Shown: positions 12,711-17,769 of the stretch, piece after piece | How the letters are laid out: every line of letters starts with the position of its first letter | How positions within the stretch are numbered: the stretch's first letter is position 1 | Origin: Pseudoflavonifractor sp035562355 | GTDB lineage: Bacteria; Bacillota; Clostridia; Oscillospirales; Oscillospiraceae | Reading direction: 5' to 3' | Assembly (NCBI GenBank): GCA_035562355.1 | Contig: DATMXU010000081.1 | Location: 1 to 17,769, forward strand | DNA length: 17,769 nucleotides | Notes under the pieces: generated by a model | The model's database searches: none | The model's input: only the letters and a program-made list of their open reading frames with translations | Told to the model about the DNA's origin: nothing | Program-made: the position numbers and the translations under genes

Positions 12711-13478
12711 ATGACCAGAACCGATATTTCCGCCATTGCCGAGACAGGTGTGGGAAAGGCCGCCCTCTCCGGGGGCGAGCCCCTCCGCTACCTCGCCCGC
12801 GCCTCCCTTGCGGGGGGCTTCATCTTTGTGGGCGCGCTCCTGTCCTGCCTGTCCGCGGCCTGGTTCTACGCCGACTACCTGCCCGTCGCAAAGCTTCTGG
12901 GTGCCGTCTCCTTCTCGGCGGCCCTCATCCTCATCGTGCTGCTGGGGGGCGAGCTCTTCACCGGCTCTAATCTGGTGATGGGGGTCTCTCTCTATGAGGG
13001 GAAAGTCCCCGTGACCGCAGCTTTGCGGGTGTGGGCGCTGTGCTACATAGGAAATTTCATCGGTATTTTCGTCCTCTGTCTTTTGCTGGTGGGGTCGGGC
13101 GCGGTAAAGGACCTGCTCTCCTCCTATCTGGCCCTCACCGTGCCCGGCAAGCTCGCCTCCCCCTGGTACGCCCTCTTTTTAAAAGGGGTGCTCTGCAACT
13201 TCCTGGTCTGCGTGGGGACATTCTCCGGCTTTAGGCTCAAGAGTGAGGCGGGCAAGGTAATCGCCATCACCCTCGCCATCACCACCTTCGTGCTGGCGGG
13301 CTTTGAGCACTCGGTGGCCAATATGGCCTATTTCGGCCTCTATGCCCTCTACTTCGGCCCCTCCCTGCTGCCCGCCATGGGCTGGAGCATGCTCTGGGTC
13401 ACCCTGGGCAATCTGCTGGGCGGCGCGGTGCTGTTGGGTTTGCCATTGTGGTGCGCGGCGGAGCGGAGGAGGGACTAG
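12711..13478 (+). CDS. Formate/nitrite transporter family channel (FocA/NirC/HSC type)
   Basis: A 255-residue integral membrane protein with about six helices, the FNT size and layout. Family marks are GGELFTGSNL (79-88), KGVLCNFLVCVGTF (158-171, with Lys158) and GFEHSVANM (197-205), whose His200 matches the central pore histidine of FocA. The family conducts formate, nitrite or hydrosulfide as pentamers in the cytoplasmic membrane; sequence alone does not settle which. I chose the ATG at 12711 because AAAGGAGG lies 7 nt upstream, while the frame extends 21 codons further without a better signal. It stands alone: divergent from ymfF, convergent with the glucan synthase gene, and no pyruvate formate-lyase, nitrite or sulfite reductase gene is nearby. 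Confidence 0.93.
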   Translation: MTRTDISAIAETGVGKAALSGGEPLRYLARASLAGGFIFVGALLSCLSAAWFYADYLPVAKLLGAVSFSAALILIVLLGGELFTGSNLVMGVSLYEGKVPVTAALRVWALCYIGNFIGIFVLCLLLVGSGAVKDLLSSYLALTVPGKLASPWYALFLKGVLCNFLVCVGTFSGFRLKSEAGKVIAITLAITTFVLAGFEHSVANMAYFGLYALYFGPSLLPAMGWSMLWVTLGNLLGGAVLLGLPLWCAAERRRD

Positions 13479-13502
13479 ACCCAGTCTGCCACACTATCCC
13501 TC

Positions 13503-13532
13503 CCTCCGAAAGCTTTGGCCCGAGGTTTTTTT
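13503..13532 (+). terminator. Terminator after the channel gene
   Basis: CCGAA (13506-13510) and TTTGG (13514-13518) form a 5-bp stem (one G-U pair) with an AGC loop. CCT (13503-13505) and AGG (13523-13525) extend it past a 4-nt bulge, and seven Ts follow (13526-13532). The stem is imperfect but the T-tract is good and placed directly after it, 25 nt past the stop codon. Confidence 0.5.
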
Positions 13533-13544
13533 GACAGTCCTGGA

Positions 13545-16500
13545 CTAGACTTCCACCTCGAGGCTGTGCTCTCCCTTGTACCGCTCCAGCGCGATCCCCT
13601 CCCGGACGGGCCTCCCGTCCAGGAGGGTCTTCTTTTTCTCCCCACGTTTCACCGTGATGTGAAAGGCCGCCTTCTCGGTCCGCCACACAGCGGAGCAGCC
13701 CGGCCAGTCCGCGGGCAGCCTGGGCTCGATGAAGAGCCGTCCCGCCCGGAGCCTGAGCCCTAACAGCTCCTCCGCCGCCGTGCGATAGAACCAGCCCGCC
13801 GCGCCGGTGTACCAGCTCCACCCGCCCCGGCCCAGATGGGCGGGGTTCGAGTAGACGTCGGCCGCCAGGACGTAGGGCTCAGCCTGATAGACCGCCTCAT
13901 CCCGCCCGCCGGGGAGGAGGGCGCGCAGGACCGCCCATCCCTCATCCGCCATGTCGAGCCGAAAACAGGCCAGGGCCAGCCAGACCGCGCCGTGGGTGTA
14001 CTGCCCGCCGTTCTCCCGCACGCCGGGCACATAGCCCCGGATATAGCCGGGATCGGCCTCCTCGGCGTCAAAGGGGGGCGTGAAGAGCTTGACGACCCTG
14101 TTTTTCCGGTCGAAGAGCTGCTCCAGCGCGGACCTGACCGCCGTCTTCGCCCGCGCCTCCTCTCCGCCCGCCAGGACGGCCCAGCTCTGGGCGATGGAGT
14201 CGATCCGGCAGGCCTCATCGGCGTGACTGCCCAGGGTGGCGCCGTTATCGTAGTAGCCCCGCAGATACCAGTCGCCGTCCCAGGCGGCCTCGGCGGCCCG
14301 GACGAGGGCCCCCGCCGTCTCCCGGTAGCCCTTTGCCCGCGCCCGCTCCCCCATCTGCTCGGCCAGGGGCGCGAAGCGCTCCAGCACGTAGGCCGCAAAC
14401 CAGGTGAGCCACACGCTCTCCCCCCGGCCCGCTTTGCCCACCCGGTTCATGCCGTCGTTCCAGTCGCCGCCGCCCATGCGCATCAGGCCGTGAGCACCGG
14501 TGCCCCGGGCCAGGGCGCACTCGATCGCCCGGACGGCGTGGTCGTACACAGATCCCATTTCCTGGGAAACGCTGAACTGCTCATACCGCTCGTCCTCTTT
14601 CTCCCCCAGCACCGGGGCGGAGAGATAGGGGACGGTCTTCTCCAAGATCGCCGGGTCGTCCCATTTTTCCAGGTACTCGCACAGGGTGTAGGGGAGCCAG
14701 AGCAGGTCGTCGCTGATGCGGGTGCGCACGCCCCTGTCGCCTTGGGGCAGCTCATGCCACCAGTGGAGCACGTCGCCCTCGGTGAACTGGTGGGCGCAGG
14801 CCGCGCGGAGCTGCCGCTCCGCCAGATCGGGGGAAAAGAGAAGGGTGGCGCATACGTCCTGGAGCTGGTCCCGAAATCCGTAGGCCCCGCCGTTTTGATA
14901 GCGGGAGGTGCGCCCAAACAGGCGGCAGGCGACCACCTGGTACATGGCCCAGCCGTTCAGATAGTGGTCCAGGTCCTTATCCGGGGTGTCCACCGTCACC
15001 GCCGAGGCGCTCCGCCGCCAGAAGTCCAGAGTCCGGCGGAACTGCTCCGGCCCGTCGGGCGGGACGCGGACGCCCTCTTCGCCGGTGGCGAGAAAGAGGG
15101 TGTCCTCCAGCCCGTAGACCTTTGCGCCGTAGGAGAGCTCGCAGCCCTCCCCCTCCAGCGCAAAGGACAGGAACCGCTCTTCCCTGTCCGGAGGCACGAA
15201 GGCGGTGGTGGTGAGTTTCCTCCCGCCCCAGGTCTTCTCCCAGCGGGCAAAACCGGGGCCATAGGTCACCCGGCAGGGGAGACCGTCGGCGTCGGCAAAG
15301 ACCGAGCGCTCCTCCCCGTCGGCGCGCAGGCGGAAAGCCTCGGAGCCGCCAATGGCGAGGGGGTCGTTGTTCCAGGGGGTGAGCTGGCACTCTCTGGCGT
15401 TGTCGCGCCACAGGTGGCCGCAGCCCGTCTCGTCCGTGAACCAGCCGAAGGTGGGGTTGGAGAGCATCTGGCTCCACCCCAGGGGGGGCAGGCGGCCGTC
15501 CAGCTCCATGACAAAGCTGCCCTCGTCGGTAAAATCATACTGGGGCAGTCCCGATTTTAGTGTAAAGCCCATCTCCTTTTCATCTGTTTGGGCAGGTGTC
15601 CGCTCCCGCTCCCGTATGGTCCCATCCCCTTCAAGGACAATGGCAGCGGCGGCCAGGATAGGGGCGGCGGCCCCGTCGGCGGAGCAGTCGGCCAGGTGGA
15701 TGCCGCCCCGGGCGCCGATACGGTGCTCCAGCCTCAGGGCCTTCAGCTGCTCCAGCAGCGCGGTGCGGGCGGGGCGGCGGTAATCCCCTCCGTCCTGCAG
15801 GAGAAAGACCAGGTCGGACCTGAACCCGCACTGGGTGAGGAGCTGGTGCTGCTTGGCGAGGGTGCACTGCTTTTCCTCCTCCCCCTCCTCGGCCCAGCAA
15901 GCCGCGATGGGGAAGTCGCCTGAAATGCCAAAGGGCCAGAGGTCCTCCTGGCGGTAGTCCCGCTCAGGTGGAAAAGCGAGATAGTCCAAAAGATAAAATG
16001 CCTGCAGGGTCTCCTCGCCTGTCATGTGGAGTGAGCAGGCGACCCGGTCCAGATAGGCCCCCTCCGTTTTGGGTAGCCGCAGGAGCCGCTGTGCCGTGAG
16101 GGGCGCGTCCTCCGCGCCGCCCACGGCGAGTGCCAGGCGGAACCGCACGCTCTCCCCCCCGTGCAGCCGCACGGGAAAACGTGCCAGAAAGCAGGGGTCC
16201 AGCACCGCGCCCGAGGTGCCCCCTGCCGGGCGTTTCAACGCGGTCTCCAGCGCGCGGAGGCCGCCCCGCCCCAGGGCCTTCTCCCGTGACGAGTCAAAAT
16301 AGGCCTCCTCCGCGTCCCACATCACGGCCAGGGCGGGCCACTCCTCGCCACGGTTTCTGGGGCGGCGGGTGAAGAGCAGTCCGTCCCCCAGCGTCGCGCT
16401 CTCGATAGAGAGCTTGGAGAAGGCCGGGTGGGCCTTGTAGTCGGCCAGGCGTGCGAGCACCGGCTCAAAATAGCAGACGACCTCCCCGCGCAGCGCCCTG

Positions 16501-17769
16501 CCCTGCCAGTGGAGTTCGGTCTCCCACAGCTCCCCGCTCTCCCGCTCCGGGACCCGGAGGACTGTTCTTGCTGTAAAGTTGTTATGACTTACAGTCCATT
16601 CGGCACCGTTGCCGGAAAAATGCCAGGCGCGCGCGCCCTCCTCCGCGCCGCGCCGCGCCTGAGTCAGCGGGAACAGCGAGCCGTCTCCGGTGCGCAGAAA
16701 GAAGGACACCCCCTCCGGGGCGCATCGCCCGCCGAACTCGGCCAAGGTGAGGGTGAGCCGGTCCAGCCGGGAGGTGTTGGCTCCCCTGTCGGTGCAGAAG
16801 ACGGTGTAGGACCCGTTTGAGACCAGGTGGCAGGCGGGTTTCTCCCCGCCGCACCCCTCCCCCGCCCGCTGGAAACTGGAAGTGCGCAGGCGGCGGGGCT
16901 TCTCCGGTACCTCCCGCTCCTGGATGCGGGCCACCGCCGCCCCCACCGGCACCTTCTCCTGTAGGAGTTCCCGGTAGGCCGCCATGGAGCAGTCCCGCAT
17001 GAAACGCACCTGCATGAGGTTGTCGTTGAGGGCGTTGTCGATGGCCACCAGGCTCATGCCCAGGTGGTGCGCCATATAGGAGCGCACCGTCTCCCACTTC
17101 TCCTTTCCGGTGAGCCGTGAGGGGGTGAAGTCGGCGGCCTCATAGAGGCCGTATTTTCCCTCCAGTCCCATGTCACGCAGGACCTTCAGGTTGCGGCTGG
17201 AGCTGCCGGGGGCCAGGAGAAGGGTCAGGAAGGAGGCGTAGGGGGCCACCACCAGGTCGGCGTCCAGCCCGCGTTTGAGGCCCAGCTTTTGCACGCCGTG
17301 GGCCTTGTACTGGTAGCTGAGTCCGGGGTCGAAGGCGTAAAAGCCGGACTCGGAGATGCCCCAGGGGACTCCCGCCTTTGCGCCCCGCCGCCGCTGGGCG
17401 TTGAGGCAGAAAGCCAGGGACTCGTACATCAGGGAGTTGCGCTCACAGGGCAGGAGCAGATTGGGCATGAAGTATTCAAACATGGTTCCCGTCCAGGAGG
17501 CCATGCCGGAGTAGTCGTTATCCCGCACCAGCATCCTCCCCAGCCGCCTCCAGTGGCGGTTGTCCACCTGGCCCTTCGCCACGGCGAGATAGCTGGTCTG
17601 CCGGGCCTCGCTCGCCATCAGGTCATACCAGCCCTGGGTATAGCACTCCCGCTCCACGTCGTAGCCGATATAGAAGAGCTTGCGCTCGGCGTCGTAGAGG
17701 TCGGAGAAGTCCATGGCCTCGGACAGGGACTCGGCCCTCCGGGCCAGCGCCCCCTCCCCCCACTCGTAC
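13545..17769 (-). CDS. Cyclic beta-1,2-glucan synthase-like protein, C-terminal part (truncated by window edge)
   Basis: The frame is open to the right edge, so this is the last 1,407 residues of a larger protein (numbered from the edge). Residues about 20-220 match the glycoamylase-like domain of cyclic beta-1,2-glucan synthases (GH189 type): MASEARQTSYLAVAKG, WTGTMFEYFMP, PWGISESGFYAFD and YGLYEAADFTPSR. Glu54 and Glu140 are the likely catalytic pair. Beta-sandwich segments lie near 313-590 and 736-915, with LWPFGISGDFPI in the linker between them. A GH94-type (alpha/alpha)6 barrel covers about 925-1330, with TSRYQNGGAYGFRDQLQD, GGDWNDGMN (DWND 1102-1105, containing the expected acid), ENGGQYTHGAVW (1252-1263) and GRGGWSWYTGAAGW (about 1312-1325). 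Full-length synthases carry an N-terminal GT84 and membrane region, presumably beyond the edge. A 1,2-beta-oligoglucan phosphorylase lacks the first domain, so it fits less well. Convergent with the channel gene. Confidence 0.88.
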   Translation of the reverse strand, partial: YEWGEGALARRAESLSEAMDFSDLYDAERKLFYIGYDVERECYTQGWYDLMASEARQTSYLAVAKGQVDNRHWRRLGRMLVRDNDYSGMASWTGTMFEYFMPNLLLPCERNSLMYESLAFCLNAQRRRGAKAGVPWGISESGFYAFDPGLSYQYKAHGVQKLGLKRGLDADLVVAPYASFLTLLLAPGSSSRNLKVLRDMGLEGKYGLYEAADFTPSRLTGKEKWETVRSYMAHHLGMSLVAIDNALNDNLMQVRFMRDCSMAAYRELLQEKVPVGAAVARIQEREVPEKPRRLRTSSFQRAGEGCGGEKPACHLVSNGSYTVFCTDRGANTSRLDRLTLTLAEFGGRCAPEGVSFFLRTGDGSLFPLTQARRGAEEGARAWHFSGNGAEWTVSHNNFTARTVLRVPERESGELWETELHWQGRALRGEVVCYFEPVLARLADYKAHPAFSKLSIESATLGDGLLFTRRPRNRGEEWPALAVMWDAEEAYFDSSREKALGRGGLRALETALKRPAGGTSGAVLDPCFLARFPVRLHGGESVRFRLALAVGGAEDAPLTAQRLLRLPKTEGAYLDRVACSLHMTGEETLQAFYLLDYLAFPPERDYRQEDLWPFGISGDFPIAACWAEEGEEEKQCTLAKQHQLLTQCGFRSDLVFLLQDGGDYRRPARTALLEQLKALRLEHRIGARGGIHLADCSADGAAAPILAAAAIVLEGDGTIRERERTPAQTDEKEMGFTLKSGLPQYDFTDEGSFVMELDGRLPPLGWSQMLSNPTFGWFTDETGCGHLWRDNARECQLTPWNNDPLAIGGSEAFRLRADGEERSVFADADGLPCRVTYGPGFARWEKTWGGRKLTTTAFVPPDREERFLSFALEGEGCELSYGAKVYGLEDTLFLATGEEGVRVPPDGPEQFRRTLDFWRRSASAVTVDTPDKDLDHYLNGWAMYQVVACRLFGRTSRYQNGGAYGFRDQLQDVCATLLFSPDLAERQLRAACAHQFTEGDVLHWWHELPQGDRGVRTRISDDLLWLPYTLCEYLEKWDDPAILEKTVPYLSAPVLGEKEDERYEQFSVSQEMGSVYDHAVRAIECALARGTGAHGLMRMGGGDWNDGMNRVGKAGRGESVWLTWFAAYVLERFAPLAEQMGERARAKGYRETAGALVRAAEAAWDGDWYLRGYYDNGATLGSHADEACRIDSIAQSWAVLAGGEEARAKTAVRSALEQLFDRKNRVVKLFTPPFDAEEADPGYIRGYVPGVRENGGQYTHGAVWLALACFRLDMADEGWAVLRALLPGGRDEAVYQAEPYVLAADVYSNPAHLGRGGWSWYTGAAGWFYRTAAEELLGLRLRAGRLFIEPRLPADWPGCSAVWRTEKAAFHITVKRGEKKKTLLDGRPVREGIALERYKGEHSLEVEV

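Noticed and set aside
12422..12736. 104-codon minus-strand frame across the ymfF/channel intergenic region
   Set aside because: It runs through promoter elements and hairpins and over both flanking genes in the wrong frame, with no domain.
13521..13560. CGAGGT/ACCTCG inverted repeat at the 3' end of the glucan synthase gene
   Set aside because: Only 6 bp with a 28-nt spacing and partly coding; not convincing as a terminator or site.
13836..15560. 574-codon plus-strand open frame antisense to the glucan synthase gene
   Set aside because: Its protein is a low-complexity mix of Gly, Val, His, Pro and Arg. The minus strand encodes recognisable GH94 motifs throughout. Long antisense frames are expected in GC-rich genes.

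Overview
The window is GC-rich chromosomal DNA with tightly packed, mostly orthodox genes. The gene set points to an anaerobic, spore-forming Clostridia lineage of the gut type (Oscillospiraceae-like, e.g. the Flavonifractor/Lawsonibacter/Pseudoflavonifractor group). The clues are a SpoIID/LytB protein joined to queA-tgt-yajC, the Gram-positive YmfF/YmfH M16 pair, a FocA/NirC channel and a Firmicutes-type cyclic glucan synthase. The taxonomic call is inference from gene content and composition; there is no rRNA or other marker. No tRNA, rRNA, insertion sequence, phage gene or CRISPR array was seen.

Region 1 (24-4699, minus strand) reads, in transcription order, SpoIID/LytB protein, queA, a small TfoX C-terminal-domain protein, tgt and yajC. 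The first four are joined by 0-15 nt junctions and form one operon, started from a good promoter at 4856-4885. They combine envelope/spore peptidoglycan work with the last steps of queuosine tRNA modification. yajC lies 294 nt further on and has its own promoter.

Region 2 (4712-5286) is a 575-nt gene-free stretch and the least ordinary part of the window. It holds a minus-strand and a plus-strand sigma-A-like promoter facing each other, a perfect 10-bp palindrome, several hairpins, and a roughly 46-nt imperfect direct repeat in the leader of asd. Region 3 (5287-8090, plus strand) is asd-dapA-dapB, the aspartate-semialdehyde to tetrahydrodipicolinate branch for lysine, diaminopimelate and dipicolinate. 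A 13-bp hairpin with a GAAA loop closes it against the convergent folD.

Region 4 (8145-12486, minus strand) is a very compact operon in which every junction overlaps: ymfF-like, ymfH-like (active M16 zinc peptidase), lgt and folD. Its promoter is at 12536-12564. Region 5 (12711-13478, plus strand) is a formate/nitrite-family channel gene, with possible alternative hairpins upstream and a T-tract terminator downstream.

Region 6 (13545-17769, minus strand) is the C-terminal half of a very large carbohydrate enzyme that runs off the right edge. It has a glycoamylase-like (GH189-type) cyclisation domain followed by a GH94-type phosphorylase module, the layout of cyclic beta-1,2-glucan synthases. 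I found no clearly new multi-gene system. The best leads are the convergent-promoter/repeat region before asd, the glucan synthase, and the TfoX-domain protein inside the queuosine operon.
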